DNA of 64,000 nt, taken from contig JBFMAI010000040.1 in NCBI GenBank assembly GCA_040755725.1, positions 248,001 to 312,000 on the forward strand, given 5' to 3'. Position 1 is the stretch's first letter. The number at the start of each line of letters is the position of its first letter. Shown here one piece after another: positions 1-9,115 of the stretch. Origin of the DNA: JBFMAI01 sp040755725. GTDB lineage: Bacteria; Planctomycetota; Phycisphaerae; UBA1845; Fen-1342. The position numbers and the translations under genes are program-made. The notes below the pieces were generated by a model. The model was not told where the DNA came from. It did not search any database and worked only from the letters and a program-made list of their open reading frames with translations.

Positions 1-88
1 CCACCGGCCGCGGCTTGGGCGTCGCACATCCGGTCAGCCCTGCCAGGGCCAGCGCCGCCGCCGTCATGACTCGCAGATGACTTCGCAT
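1..88 (-). CDS. N-terminus of a lipoprotein (runs off the window)
   Basis: Only the first 29 codons are present, reading out of the left edge. The peptide begins MRSHLRVMTAAALALAGLTG and is followed by Cys, giving a basic n-region, a hydrophobic core and a lipobox LTGC with Cys at residue 21. This is a type II signal peptide, so the product should be a lipid-anchored envelope protein. The ATG follows the purM stop directly (TGA-ATG), so the two genes are very probably co-transcribed. The functional domain lies outside the window and nothing can be said about its job. Confidence 0.7.
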   Translation of the reverse strand, partial: MRSHLRVMTAAALALAGLTGCATPKPRPV

Positions 89-1174
89 TCAGGCGAACTC
101 CACGCGGCCCCGCCCGCGCCGCACGTGACCGATCATATGCGCGTCTTCTCCCGCCCGCGTCAGACGCCGCAGCACGGCGCCGGCGGCTTTGGGCCGTACC
201 GCCAGGACGAAGCCAATCCCCATGTTGAACACACGGTACATCTCCTCCTCCCGGACGCCGTGATGCTCCAGCAGACCGAAGATCGGCGGGACCGGCCAAG
301 CCCCGCGGCGAAGAACGGCGTCACAGTCATCGGCGAGCAGCCGCGGGATGTTGCCCGGCAACCCGCCGCCGGTGATGTGCGCCAGCCCCGTGATGAGCAC
401 GCGTTGACGGTAGTGGTGCAAGGCATCGAGGACGGTGCGGACGTAGATACGGGTGGGGCGGAGCAGGGTCTCGACCAGTGGTTCGCCCAGCGCCCGCACC
501 GGAGCGTTCAGCGACAGGCCAACTTCATCGAGCAGCAGCCGGCGCACGAGGGCGTAGCCGTTGGAGTGCAGGCCGCTGGACGCCAGCCCGATGAGCTGGT
601 CGCCGGGCCGGACGCGCTCACGCCGCACAAGCCGCTTCCGCTCGACAACGCCGACGGCGAACCCGGCCAGGTCGAAGTGTCGCCGCCGATACAGGTCGGG
701 CATCTCCGCCGTCTCACCGCCGAGCAACGCGCAAGCGGCCTGCTCGCAACCGACGACGATGCCGGCGATGATCTCGGCGACGCGTTCCGGGTCGAGGCGG
801 TGGAGGGCGATGTAGTCGAGGAAGAACAGGGGCTCGGCGCCGCAGCACAGCAGGTCGTTGACGTTCATCGCCACCAGGTCGATGCCGACGGTGTCGTAGC
901 GCCGGGCCTGGATCGCCACCAGCAACTTGCTGCCGACGCCATCGGTGCAGCCGACCAGCACCGGATCGCGGAAGTTGTGGGCAAACAGCCGCTCGTTGTA
1001 GTCCAGCCGGAACAACCCCGCGAAGGCCCCGTGACTCGGCAACACCCGCGGCCCGTAGGTTCGCCGAACCAAGGGTCCGATCAGGTCTTCCATGCGGTCG
1101 GCGGCGTCGAGGCTCACGCCGGCGCTGGCATACGTCGTGTACCGCGTGCGGGGTTGAGGCGGCGTTGGGTCCAT
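89..1174 (-). CDS. purM: Phosphoribosylformylglycinamidine cyclo-ligase (AIR synthetase)
   Basis: The 361-residue product fits PurM, which makes aminoimidazole ribotide from FGAM with ATP in cytoplasmic purine synthesis. Visible family features are the N-terminal YASAGVSLDAADRME segment, the DGVGSKLLVA nucleotide-binding segment, GGETAEMPD, and SSGLHSNGYALVR. The length is normal for the family. The reading frame is open upstream to 1261, but the ATG at 1174 puts the protein start just before the conserved N-terminal motif; the extra 29 residues look like read-through. It is divergent from pyrH, with about 140 bp between them for both promoters, and its stop abuts the lipoprotein ATG. Confidence in function is high; the start is likely but lacks a strong Shine-Dalgarno. 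Confidence 0.95.
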   Translation of the reverse strand: MDPTPPQPRTRYTTYASAGVSLDAADRMEDLIGPLVRRTYGPRVLPSHGAFAGLFRLDYNERLFAHNFRDPVLVGCTDGVGSKLLVAIQARRYDTVGIDLVAMNVNDLLCCGAEPLFFLDYIALHRLDPERVAEIIAGIVVGCEQAACALLGGETAEMPDLYRRRHFDLAGFAVGVVERKRLVRRERVRPGDQLIGLASSGLHSNGYALVRRLLLDEVGLSLNAPVRALGEPLVETLLRPTRIYVRTVLDALHHYRQRVLITGLAHITGGGLPGNIPRLLADDCDAVLRRGAWPVPPIFGLLEHHGVREEEMYRVFNMGIGFVLAVRPKAAGAVLRRLTRAGEDAHMIGHVRRGRGRVEFA

Positions 1175-1316
1175 GGGTTCCAAGCCGAGAACACACCGGT
1201 CCCTGTGACCGGCATCGCGTGCGGGCCCTGTCTTACCCGAAAGCGCCCGGATTCTCCACATCCTCCCGGGTCGGGCAACTGGTCAAGTCCGCGTCCGTTC
1301 ACTATTATCGCCGCCG

Positions 1317-2075
1317 ATGTCACTGCCCGATGCCAGCGACGCCGCCTCGCCGTCCGGCCCGCCCTGCTTTCAGCGCGCGATCCTCAAGATCAGCGGCGAG
1401 GCCTTCTGCCCACCGGGGAGCTTCGGCGTCCATCGCGCGCCCCTGGACCGCATCGCCACCGAAATCGCCGACGTGGCCCGCCTCGGGGTGCAAGTCGCGG
1501 TGGTTTGCGGCGGCGGCAACTTCCTGCGGGGTACACACTCCGCCGAGGAGCTCGGGATCGACTTGGCGACGGCGGACTACATGGGCATGTTGGGCACGGT
1601 GCTGAACGCCCTGGCGCTGCAAGATACGCTGGAGCGGCGGGGGTGCCCCACGCGGCTGCAGAGCGCCTTGTCGATCAGCCGGGTGGGCGAGCCGTTCGAC
1701 CGGCGGCGTTGCCTGCGACACCTGGAGAAGGGGCGGGTCGTGCTGCTGGCCGCGGGCACAGGCAATCCGCACGTCACGACCGACTCGTGCGCGGCGATTC
1801 GCGGGGTCGAGCTGGGGGCCGACGTGCTGTTGAAGGGCACGAAGGTCGACGGGGTCTACGACGCCGACCCCGCCCGCCAGCCCAACGCCCGGCTGTATGA
1901 ACGGGTCGGCTACAGCGAGGTCATCAACGGGCGCCTGCGGGTCATGGACATCGGGGCGGCGGAGCTCTGCGAGCAGCACCGCCTGCCGGTCATCGTCTTT
2001 AACCTGTTCAAGCACGGCATGTTGCGGCGGGTTGTGCTCGGCGAACCGGTCGGCACGCGGATGGACGCCTCGTGA
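1317..2075 (+). CDS. pyrH: UMP kinase
   Basis: The 252-residue protein belongs to the amino-acid-kinase fold and matches bacterial UMP kinase, which phosphorylates UMP to UDP. Motifs in order are LKISGEAF (P-loop equivalent), VVCGGGNFLRG, the signature ADYMGMLGTVLNALALQD, GTGNPHVTTDS and LLKGTKVDGVYDADP. In the GTGNP motif His stands where Phe is more usual. The N-terminus carries about 17 extra Ser/Pro/Ala residues before the fold. A TATTAT box lies at 1303-1308, very close to the ATG. The stop overlaps the GTG of the next gene (GTGA), so the phosphatase-like gene is translationally coupled to it. Confidence 0.95.
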   Translation: MSLPDASDAASPSGPPCFQRAILKISGEAFCPPGSFGVHRAPLDRIATEIADVARLGVQVAVVCGGGNFLRGTHSAEELGIDLATADYMGMLGTVLNALALQDTLERRGCPTRLQSALSISRVGEPFDRRRCLRHLEKGRVVLLAAGTGNPHVTTDSCAAIRGVELGADVLLKGTKVDGVYDADPARQPNARLYERVGYSEVINGRLRVMDIGAAELCEQHRLPVIVFNLFKHGMLRRVVLGEPVGTRMDAS

Positions 2076-2683
2076 GTGACGCGCCGCCCCGCCCGCGCCG
2101 CGGGCTGACCGATCCGCACCAGTGGCGGCTGTGGCTGGCCGGTCTGGTCGGCAGCCGCTATGACGGGCTTTGTCACTTTCACGTCGTCGAACCGGGGGTG
2201 CTGATGCGCTGTGGTCAGCCGCGCAACGCCGATCTGGAGTGGATTCGCGCGGAGCACGGACTGCACACCGTGGTGTGCGCCCGCGGCGGCACGCGGCACC
2301 CCCTGCGCGGCCGCTGGTTTCGTCGGGAGCGGGCCTATTGCGAGGCAAACGGCATCGCGTTGGAGCACCTGCCGTTTTCAGACGCCGCGGCCCCGCCGGC
2401 GGACGTACTCGAGCGGTTCCTGGCGATCGTCGCGGCCCCGGCGCGCCGGCCGGTGCTGGTGCATTGCGAGCAGGGGTTCCATCGCACGGGGCTGCTCTGC
2501 GCGGCGTATCGGGTCCGTGTGAGCGGCTGGCCGCTGGAGCGGGCCGTGGAGGAGATGCGCGCGCTCGGCTTCGATGTTGAGCGGGCCAAACGCCGGCCGC
2601 TGTTGGATGCCCTCACGCACTGGGCCGCGGGCCAAGCCGCAAGAGCGTCGGACGTCCGCCCCGCCGAAATGCGATCTCGTTGA
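2072..2683 (+). CDS. Dual-specificity/tyrosine-phosphatase-like protein
   Basis: The 203-residue protein carries the Cys-based phosphatase loop HCEQGFHRTG (HC-X5-R-T), with the nucleophile at Cys132 and Arg at 138. An Asp in the FSDAAAP segment about 30 residues upstream is a candidate general acid. Known members remove phosphate from phosphotyrosine, phosphoserine or phospholipid; the substrate here cannot be told from sequence. The GTG start overlaps the pyrH stop by 4 bp, which implies coupled translation. No signal peptide is visible, so it is probably cytoplasmic. The length is typical for compact bacterial members. Confidence 0.8.
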   Translation: MSDAPPRPRRGLTDPHQWRLWLAGLVGSRYDGLCHFHVVEPGVLMRCGQPRNADLEWIRAEHGLHTVVCARGGTRHPLRGRWFRRERAYCEANGIALEHLPFSDAAAPPADVLERFLAIVAAPARRPVLVHCEQGFHRTGLLCAAYRVRVSGWPLERAVEEMRALGFDVERAKRRPLLDALTHWAAGQAARASDVRPAEMRSR

Positions 2684-2728
2684 CCCGTCCCTACGCAAGC
2701 TCGCGCGGCGCGGCTATCCTGCGCGGTC

Positions 2729-3883
2729 ATGGCGAGCGCCCCCACGCCGGACATCCTCGGCTCAGCCCCGCCGCCCGCGTCCCACGTCCTGCACGTGGCC
2801 GACCGCGACGTGGTCCTGCGTTTCGGCCCCATGCTGGCGCAAGTGCTCCCGGCGCTTTGTGCCGCCGGCGTGCGCACGACGCTGGTCAGCGATGATCCCC
2901 AGTTCCTCGCGCGCCTCGAACACACCCCGGTCGAACGTCTGGCCGTTCCCCACTTGGCGGGTTGGCGTGCGTGGGCTGTGCCGTCGCTTCTGACCGGGCG
3001 CGTCAGCCCTACGCCGACTCTCGTCCACCTCTGGGGCAGCGCCGGCCTGTGGTGGACGCGGCGCTGGACACGTCAGGCCGGCATCCCGCTGCTCGTGCAT
3101 GCGCTCGGCGCGCGAAACGTCGAAAGACTGACGGCGGGAGGACGGTGCCGCCGTGAGCGTCTCCTCTTGGTCGCCAACGGGTTGGTGGCCCAATGGCGAC
3201 GGCTCGCGCCGGCGGCGCCCGCTCCGCGGGTCGTCCCGGCGGGCGTCGCCCCGCCGCCGGTTCCGCGCGATCATCGACCATTGGAACGCGAAGCCGAGGG
3301 AGGGGTCTTGACGGTGCTGTGCGTGGCGGAGTTCGCGGAGCGCGCGGGTTTGGCGGTGCTGGTCGAGGCCGTCGGGCAGTTGCGGCGGCGGGGGGTCGAC
3401 CTGCACGCCTTGGTGATCGGTTCCGGCCCGGGTTCGGAAGTGATCTGGAGCTACATTCGTGAGCAGGGGGCCGCGGGGAGCGTGTCGTTGCTGGATGAAC
3501 CGGCATTGTGGGAGAAGGCGTTGCCGGAGGTGGACGTCTGTGTGGTCCCGGCCTGCCAGCGCGAGCTGTCGATCGTCCCGCTGTTGGCGATGGGCCTGGG
3601 GAAGGTTGTCATTGCTTCGCGGGACCAGTTGGCCGACTGGTTTGTGGACGGGACGACCTGCTGGGAGTTCACGCCGGGGTCCGCGGTCGAGCTGGCCTAT
3701 CTGCTGACGCGCGCCATCGAGCAGCCGGTGGTGGCCCGCGAGCTGGCCGCGCGCGGGCCGACTTATGTGCGCGAGCGGCACTCGCTCCAGCGCGTGCTGG
3801 AGTCGTTGTGGGCGGTCTACACCGAAGTGGCCGACGAGGCCGCGGCGGCGGGGAAGCCGCATGATGGGCCCGTTGATGATTGA
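2729..3883 (+). CDS. Glycosyltransferase, GT4-like (GT-B fold)
   Basis: The 384-residue product has the two-domain outline of GT-B glycosyltransferases: an N-terminal Rossmann half with ALCAAGVRTTLVSDD and a C-terminal half beginning near VLTVLCVAEF, followed by LHALVIGSGPGSE and a donor-site region with VVPACQRELSIVPLLAMGLG. That last stretch corresponds to the E-X7-E region of GT4 enzymes, with Glu near ELSIVPLL. It probably transfers a sugar from a nucleotide donor to a cell-envelope acceptor. There is no signal peptide. The next gene starts inside its last 23 bases, so the two are coupled. Donor and acceptor are unknown. Confidence 0.75.
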   Translation: MASAPTPDILGSAPPPASHVLHVADRDVVLRFGPMLAQVLPALCAAGVRTTLVSDDPQFLARLEHTPVERLAVPHLAGWRAWAVPSLLTGRVSPTPTLVHLWGSAGLWWTRRWTRQAGIPLLVHALGARNVERLTAGGRCRRERLLLVANGLVAQWRRLAPAAPAPRVVPAGVAPPPVPRDHRPLEREAEGGVLTVLCVAEFAERAGLAVLVEAVGQLRRRGVDLHALVIGSGPGSEVIWSYIREQGAAGSVSLLDEPALWEKALPEVDVCVVPACQRELSIVPLLAMGLGKVVIASRDQLADWFVDGTTCWEFTPGSAVELAYLLTRAIEQPVVARELAARGPTYVRERHSLQRVLESLWAVYTEVADEAAAAGKPHDGPVDD

Positions 3884-4421
3884 CGAGCATCTTGAACGTC
3901 GGGCGGCCGTGCTGAACCTCCTGCTGCCCGGAGGCGGCCTCGTCCTGGTGGGGGCGACCACCTCCGGGGTGCTCGTCGGCCTGCTGTTCACCGTGTGCGC
4001 GAACTTCGCCCTAGCCGCGGTCCTGCTTTTTCCCGACGACCTGCCGCCGCTGTGGCAGAACCTCGGCATCGGCCTGGCCGCCGGCAGCTACGTCGGCGCC
4101 CAGGTCCGTCTCCGGCAGACGGTGCGAGCGCTCCGCTTGGCCTGGGCGGCGGCGGAGCGGCGGCGGGTGTTGGCCGATGTTCAACTGCACCTTCACGCGG
4201 GCGACGCGGCGGCCGCCCTGGCCGCTCTGGAGCCCCTCCGCGAACACGCCGCGCACGATCTGCTCGTGGCCGTGCGGCTCGCGCAAGCCCTGACCGCGGC
4301 AGGGCGGGTGGCGGAGGCCGGCCAAGCGTGGGCCCAGGTGCGCCGGCTCGATCATCACGGTCTTTACCGGCAACAAACCGAGGAGCAGGAGCGGCGGCGG
4401 GCGGACCAGCGCCGGCCCTGA
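3861..4421 (+). CDS. Small membrane protein of unknown function
   Basis: The 186-residue protein starts at ATG 3861 inside the end of the glycosyltransferase gene; the longer in-frame extension is Arg/Ser-rich antisense-like sequence and was discarded. Residues about 12-55 form a long hydrophobic stretch (LNLLLPGGGLVLVGA then VLVGLLFTVCANFALAAVLLF) and a second one follows near LGIGLAAGSYVGA, so two or three membrane passes are likely. The C-terminal half is Ala/Leu/Arg-rich helical sequence with a TPR-like rhythm (DAAAALAALEPL, AGRVAEAGQAWAQV). I do not recognise the family. Coupling to the glycosyltransferase suggests a role in envelope glycan handling, as an inference only. Confidence 0.6.
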   Translation: MMGPLMIDEHLERRAAVLNLLLPGGGLVLVGATTSGVLVGLLFTVCANFALAAVLLFPDDLPPLWQNLGIGLAAGSYVGAQVRLRQTVRALRLAWAAAERRRVLADVQLHLHAGDAAAALAALEPLREHAAHDLLVAVRLAQALTAAGRVAEAGQAWAQVRRLDHHGLYRQQTEEQERRRADQRRP

Positions 4422-4622
4422 GCGTCGTCGCGGAACCGCTCGCAGGGGCTGATGGGGACGGGGTTCGTAGACGATAACAAGGCTGTCGGCGTCGCCGTTC
4501 CTTGCTGGGGGTGGCGCCGTGACCTAGAATCTGCGGGCAGGTCAGGTCCCGTAACTGGAGTCGGCCCGGGCGGCCGTCCGGACGGGATGAGGCCTCCCTT
4601 TACAGGCTGGAGAGCCGCAGGC

Positions 4623-7142
4623 ATGTTTGAACGATTCACCGACCGCGCCCGCAAGGTGATGGCCCTGGCCAACCAGGAAGCGCAGCGCTTCAACCACGAG
4701 TACATCGGGACCGAGCACATCCTGCTCGGGCTGGTGAAAGAGGGCTCGGGCGTCGGCGCCAACGTGCTCAAGAACCTCGGCGTGGACCTGCGGAAGGTGC
4801 GCCTGGAGGTTGAGAAGCTCGTCAAGAGCGGGCCCGAGATGGTCACGATGGGCAAGCTCCCGCAGACCCCGCGGGCCAAGCGCGTCATCGAATACGCCAT
4901 CGAAGAGGCCCGGCAGCTCAACCACAACTACGTCGGCACCGAGCACCTGCTGCTGGGTTTGCTGCGTGAACAGGACGGCGTGGCCGCCCAGGTGCTCATG
5001 AACCTGGGACTGAAGCTCGACGACGTGCGCGAAGAGGTGCTGAACCTGCTCGGCGCCGGCGTCGAGGCCGAGGATGCCAGCGCCGTCGCGCCGCCGGGCG
5101 AGGTGGCCAAGAAGGGCAAGAGCAAGACGCCGGCCCTGGACTCGTTCGGCCGCGACCTGACCGACCTCGCCCGCGAGGGCAAGCTCGACCCGGTCATCGG
5201 CCGGCTCAACGAGATCGAGCGGGTCATCACGGTCCTGTGCCGCCGGATGAAGAACAACCCGGTGCTGCTGGGCGAGGCCGGCGTGGGCAAGACTGCGATC
5301 GTCGAGGGGCTCGCCCAGAAGATCATCAACCGTCAGGTACCCGAGCTGCTGCACGAGCGGCGGATCGTGATCCTGGATCTGGCCATGATGGTGGCGGGAA
5401 CGAAGTACCGCGGGCAGTTCGAGGAGCGGATCAAAGCGGTCATGAACGAGGTCCGCCGGGCGCGCAACGTCATCCTCTTCATCGACGAGTTGCACACCCT
5501 GGTCGGGGCGGGCGGCGCCGAGGGGGCGATCGACGCGAGCAACGTGCTGAAGCCGGCGCTGTCGCGCGGGGAGATTCAGTGCATCGGCGCGACGACGTTC
5601 GACGAGTTCCGCAAGTACATCGAGAAGGACGCGGCCCTGGCCCGCCGCTTCCAGCCCATCCACGTCGACGAGCCGTCGGTGGACGAAACGCTGGACATCC
5701 TGCGCGGGCTGCGCGACCGCTACGAGGCCCATCACCGCGTGCAGATCACCGAGGAGGCCTTGCGGTCGGCCACCGAGCTGTCGCACCGCTACATCACCGG
5801 CCGCGTGTTGCCGGACAAGGCCATCGACGTGATCGACGAGGCCGGGGCCCGCGTGCGCATTCGCAGCCTCACGCTGCCACCCGACCTGGCCGACCTGGAG
5901 CGCGAGATCGAGCGGCTGTCGGCGGAGAAGGACGAGGCGGTGAAGAACGCCGACTACGAGCGGGCCGCCGAACTGCGCGACAAGTGCGACTCGCTGCGGA
6001 TGAAGAAGGAGAACGTGCAGCGGGAGTGGAAGGACAACGCCCAGGAGGCCGAGGGTATCGTCGATGAGGTCGTGGTCGGCGAAGTCGTCAGCAAGATGAC
6101 CGGCATCCCGCTCACGCGGCTGGAGAAGGAAGAGGCGGCCCGCCTGCTGGAGCTGGAGAACGAGCTGCACAAGCGCGTCATCAGCCAGCACGAGGCCATC
6201 AGCGCCGTGGCCCGCAGCGTGCGCCGCTCGCGCTCCGGCCTGAAGGACCCCAACCGGCCGATGGGCTCGTTCATCTTCCTGGGGCCGTCGGGTGTGGGCA
6301 AGACGCTGCTGGCCAAGACGCTGGCGGAGTTCATGTTCGGCGACGAAGACGCGATGATCACCATCGACATGTCGGAGTACATGGAGAAGCACAACGTCAG
6401 CCGGCTGATCGGCGCCCCGCCGGGATATGTGGGCTACGAAGAGGGCGGGCAGCTCACGGAGCGGATTCGCCGTCGGCCGTACGCGGTGGTGCTGCTGGAC
6501 GAGATCGAAAAGGCGCACCCCGACGTGTTCAACATGCTGCTTCAGATCATGGAGGAGGGGCGGCTGACCGATTCGTTCGGGCGGCACGTGGACTTCCGCA
6601 ACGTCATCATGATCATGACGAGCAACATCGGGGCCGACCGCATCATGAGCCAGGACCCCTTCGGGTTCATGAAGCGCGACGAGGACGTCAGCTACCAGAA
6701 GATGAAGGACATGCTGACGAGCGAGCTGGAGCGGAACTTCCGGCCCGAGTTCATCAACCGCATCGACGAAGTGGTCGTGTTCCACAAGCTCAACCACGCC
6801 GACATGCTCCAGATCGTCGACCTGGAGCTGGGCAAGGTCATCAAGCGCCTCAAGGGCCGCGGCCTGGCGCTCGAACTGACCGCCGACGCCAAGGAATTCC
6901 TGGTCAAGAAGGGCACGGACGAGAAGTTCGGGGCCCGGCCATTGCGGCGGACGATCTCGTCGATGATCGAGGACCCGCTGTCCGAGGACATCCTGCGGAA
7001 CAAGTACGCCGGCAAGAAGGTCATCCGCGTGGGCATCGACGGCCCGGTCGAGGGCGACGACACGAAGTTCGTCTTCGAGGGGTTGACGGCACCCGAGGGC
7101 GAGGAGAAGCCCGCGCCGGTTCCCACCGGCGAGACCACCTGA
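4623..7142 (+). CDS. clpC: ClpC-type AAA+ unfoldase
   Basis: The 839-residue protein is a class I Hsp100 unfoldase that feeds substrates to ClpP. It has an N-terminal double Clp repeat (MFERFTDRARKVMALA, and a second copy at about residue 80), AAA+ domain 1 with Walker A GEAGVGKT at 217-224, a UVR-like middle segment near 436-455 (KNADYERAAELRDKCD), and AAA+ domain 2 with GPSGVGKT at 554-561, followed by the C-terminal D2-small domain. The ATG at 4623 matches the family N-terminus; the frame is open 57 codons upstream, but that part is not conserved-looking. It is the last gene before a convergent hairpin repeat. A ClpP partner is not in the window. Confidence 0.95.
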   Translation: MFERFTDRARKVMALANQEAQRFNHEYIGTEHILLGLVKEGSGVGANVLKNLGVDLRKVRLEVEKLVKSGPEMVTMGKLPQTPRAKRVIEYAIEEARQLNHNYVGTEHLLLGLLREQDGVAAQVLMNLGLKLDDVREEVLNLLGAGVEAEDASAVAPPGEVAKKGKSKTPALDSFGRDLTDLAREGKLDPVIGRLNEIERVITVLCRRMKNNPVLLGEAGVGKTAIVEGLAQKIINRQVPELLHERRIVILDLAMMVAGTKYRGQFEERIKAVMNEVRRARNVILFIDELHTLVGAGGAEGAIDASNVLKPALSRGEIQCIGATTFDEFRKYIEKDAALARRFQPIHVDEPSVDETLDILRGLRDRYEAHHRVQITEEALRSATELSHRYITGRVLPDKAIDVIDEAGARVRIRSLTLPPDLADLEREIERLSAEKDEAVKNADYERAAELRDKCDSLRMKKENVQREWKDNAQEAEGIVDEVVVGEVVSKMTGIPLTRLEKEEAARLLELENELHKRVISQHEAISAVARSVRRSRSGLKDPNRPMGSFIFLGPSGVGKTLLAKTLAEFMFGDEDAMITIDMSEYMEKHNVSRLIGAPPGYVGYEEGGQLTERIRRRPYAVVLLDEIEKAHPDVFNMLLQIMEEGRLTDSFGRHVDFRNVIMIMTSNIGADRIMSQDPFGFMKRDEDVSYQKMKDMLTSELERNFRPEFINRIDEVVVFHKLNHADMLQIVDLELGKVIKRLKGRGLALELTADAKEFLVKKGTDEKFGARPLRRTISSMIEDPLSEDILRNKYAGKKVIRVGIDGPVEGDDTKFVFEGLTAPEGEEKPAPVPTGETT

Positions 7143-7240
7143 AAAAGGGTCGGACTCGAAGTCGGGGTCTGGAGCCCTCTTCCCGGAAGGCCGCCGACCG
7201 GAAGCGGCCGCCGTGCGAAAACGACTCCCGACCCCTTTTT
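7142..7240. repeat. Palindromic repeat, family A copy 1 (clpC/pstA junction)
   Basis: The element lies exactly between the convergent clpC and pstA genes. The right arm ACTCCCGACCCCTTTTT (7224-7240) is intact, and the left arm AAAAAGGGTCGG is a decayed version of AAAAAGGGGTCGGGAGTC. Two further copies with perfect arms occur at 15942 and 61350. The last A of the clpC stop and two T of the pstA stop (TAA on the minus strand) belong to the element. With A-tract and T-tract ends it can act as a two-way terminator. Comparable paired inverted repeats are known as REP/REPIN-type elements mobilised by TnpA_REP (RAYT) enzymes, but no such enzyme is in the window. Confidence 0.75.
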
Positions 7241-8150
7241 ACCATTGCAGACGCCGCCGCAGACGGTAGCGCAGCACGATGGCCGTGCCGTTCATCAGCA
7301 GCGTGAAGGCGAGGAGCACCAGGCTGGCGGCGGCGGCGTTGTGGTGGAAGCGCGCGTCCGGCCGCGAGACCCAATTGAACACCTGAATCGGTAAGACGGT
7401 GAATTCCGAGCGCAACCACTCCAACGACAGGAAGGGTGCGCTGCCGGTCACCGGGCTGGGCGGGAGAAAGGCGATATAGGTAAGCGCGCCAATGGTAACC
7501 AGCGGCGCGGTTTCACCGACGGCGCGCGACACGGCGATGATCGCCCCCGTCAGAATCCCGCTGAGCGAGTACGGGAGCACGTGGTGAACGACGGTCTGCC
7601 AGCGCGAGGCCCCGCAGGCGTAGGACGCTTCGCGAATGGTCTGCGGCACGGCGCGCACGCTCTCGCGCGTGGCCACGATGACGATCGGCAGGACCAGCAG
7701 ACCAAGGGTCAGCCCCGCGGTCAGGATGCTGCGGCCGAGATGAAACTGGTAGACAAACAGCCCCAAGGCCATCAGGCCCCAGACGATCGACGGCACGCCG
7801 GCCAGGTTGGCGATGTTCACCTCGATGATCGTCGTCAGCCAGTTCTTGCGGGCGTATTCCTCCAGATACAGCCCGGCCGCGACCCCGACCGGCAGTGCCG
7901 TACACACGGTGACGAGCATCACCAGTACGCTGCCGACCAACGCCGACTTGATCCCGGCGCGGTCCGGATGCCGCGAGGGGAAAGACGTGAAGAAATCCCC
8001 CGACAGCCGACTCACGCCGTCCGCGGCCAGGTCGGCCGTCAGCAGGAGCAGCACGCCCAAGGCGCTGAACAGGAACAGGGCGCCACCGACCAGGAACACC
8101 AGATCGATCGCCCGGGCGCGCCATCGTCGCCACGACCCGCCGGCGTGCAT
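7239..8150 (-). CDS. pstA: Phosphate ABC transporter permease PstA
   Basis: The 303-residue inner-membrane protein has the six-helix pattern of PstA, which with PstC forms the phosphate channel. Diagnostic segments include NIANLAGVPSIVWGLMALGLFV, and the cytoplasmic loop REASYACGASRWQTVVHHVLP, which corresponds to the EAA loop that contacts the ATPase. The ATG at 8150 overlaps the pstC stop (TGATG), so it is translationally coupled. The longer open frame upstream is pstC antisense-like sequence. Its stop lies in the family A repeat. No pstB ATPase gene follows, which is unusual for this operon. Confidence 0.93.
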   Translation of the reverse strand: MHAGGSWRRWRARAIDLVFLVGGALFLFSALGVLLLLTADLAADGVSRLSGDFFTSFPSRHPDRAGIKSALVGSVLVMLVTVCTALPVGVAAGLYLEEYARKNWLTTIIEVNIANLAGVPSIVWGLMALGLFVYQFHLGRSILTAGLTLGLLVLPIVIVATRESVRAVPQTIREASYACGASRWQTVVHHVLPYSLSGILTGAIIAVSRAVGETAPLVTIGALTYIAFLPPSPVTGSAPFLSLEWLRSEFTVLPIQVFNWVSRPDARFHHNAAAASLVLLAFTLLMNGTAIVLRYRLRRRLQW

Positions 8151-9103
8151 CAGTACGACTCCCGGTAGCGGCGCTGAATCCAGTGTCCCAAGACGTTCAG
8201 CACGAGGGTCATGAGCATCAGCAGCAGCCCGACCGCGAAGATTGACTGGTAGCCGATGCTGTCGTGCGGGAGATCCCCCAGGCTGACCTGCACGATGTAC
8301 GCCGTCATCGTCGCCGCCGGCTTGGTTGGGTCGAGCGTGAGGTTGGGCTGCATGCCGGCGGCGATGGCTACGATCATGGTCTCGCCGACCACGCGGGATA
8401 CCGCGAGGATTCCCGCCGCCAGTACGCCGGACAACGCGGCGGGCAACACCACCCGCCACGCGGTTTGGAAACGCGTCGCCCCCAGGGCGTACGACGCCTC
8501 CCGGACACCCATCGGGACCGCCCGCATGGCGTCCTCGCTCAGCGATGCGACGTAGGGCACAACCATGATCCCGATGACCAGCCCCGCCGAGAGCATGTTG
8601 AAGCCTGGTAGCTCGGGCCAGACCTTCTGCAGCAGCGGCGTGACGAACAACAGGGCGAAGTAACCGAACACCACCGTGGGTACCGCGCTGAGCAGCTCCA
8701 GTGCCGGTTTGACCGTCTCCCGGACGCGCACGGAGGCATACTCGCTCAACCATACGGCGGAGATGAGCCCCACCGGTGCCGCCAGAAGCACCGCCACGGC
8801 CGTGGTCACCAGCGTCCCACAGACCAGCGGGAGAACCCCATACTGGGCGTCCGCGAACAGCGGCGTCCACTGCGTATGGGTCAAGAACTCGACGATCGAG
8901 ACGTGCTCGAAGAACGATGACGCTTCGTAGACCAGCACGCTCACGATGCCGGCGGCAATCAGCACCGACGACGCCGCGGCCACGAACAGTAATGACTCGG
9001 CCGTTCGTTCACGCCACCGCCGCCCGCTCCGCCCGGACAGGTGGAGCGGGACGACGGGCTCACGGCGCACCGGGACATACGGTTCGGACAACAGGTCCGC
9101 CAT
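8150..9103 (-). CDS. pstC: Phosphate ABC transporter permease PstC
   Basis: The 317-residue protein matches PstC, the second permease of the high-affinity phosphate importer. A cytoplasmic N-terminus of about 35 residues precedes the first membrane helix (FVAAASSVLIAAGIVSVLVY). SAVPTVVFGYFALLFVTPLL and REASYALGATRFQTAWRVVLP (EAA loop) are family hallmarks. Its ATG is 12 bp downstream of the pstS stop and its stop overlaps the pstA start, giving a compact pstSCA operon. Length and topology are normal. Confidence 0.93.
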   Translation of the reverse strand: MADLLSEPYVPVRREPVVPLHLSGRSGRRWRERTAESLLFVAAASSVLIAAGIVSVLVYEASSFFEHVSIVEFLTHTQWTPLFADAQYGVLPLVCGTLVTTAVAVLLAAPVGLISAVWLSEYASVRVRETVKPALELLSAVPTVVFGYFALLFVTPLLQKVWPELPGFNMLSAGLVIGIMVVPYVASLSEDAMRAVPMGVREASYALGATRFQTAWRVVLPAALSGVLAAGILAVSRVVGETMIVAIAAGMQPNLTLDPTKPAATMTAYIVQVSLGDLPHDSIGYQSIFAVGLLLMLMTLVLNVLGHWIQRRYRESY

Positions 9104-9115
9104 TGGCGTCTCGCC

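Noticed and set aside
77..1900. A 607-codon plus-strand frame over purM and pyrH
   Set aside because: It is antisense to purM and out of frame with pyrH, both of which have clear family motifs.
4542..6797. A 751-codon open frame antisense to clpC
   Set aside because: Its translation is a His/Leu/Val/Asp-rich shadow with no domain, and the opposite strand encodes an unmistakable ClpC. GC-rich codon bias explains the open frame.
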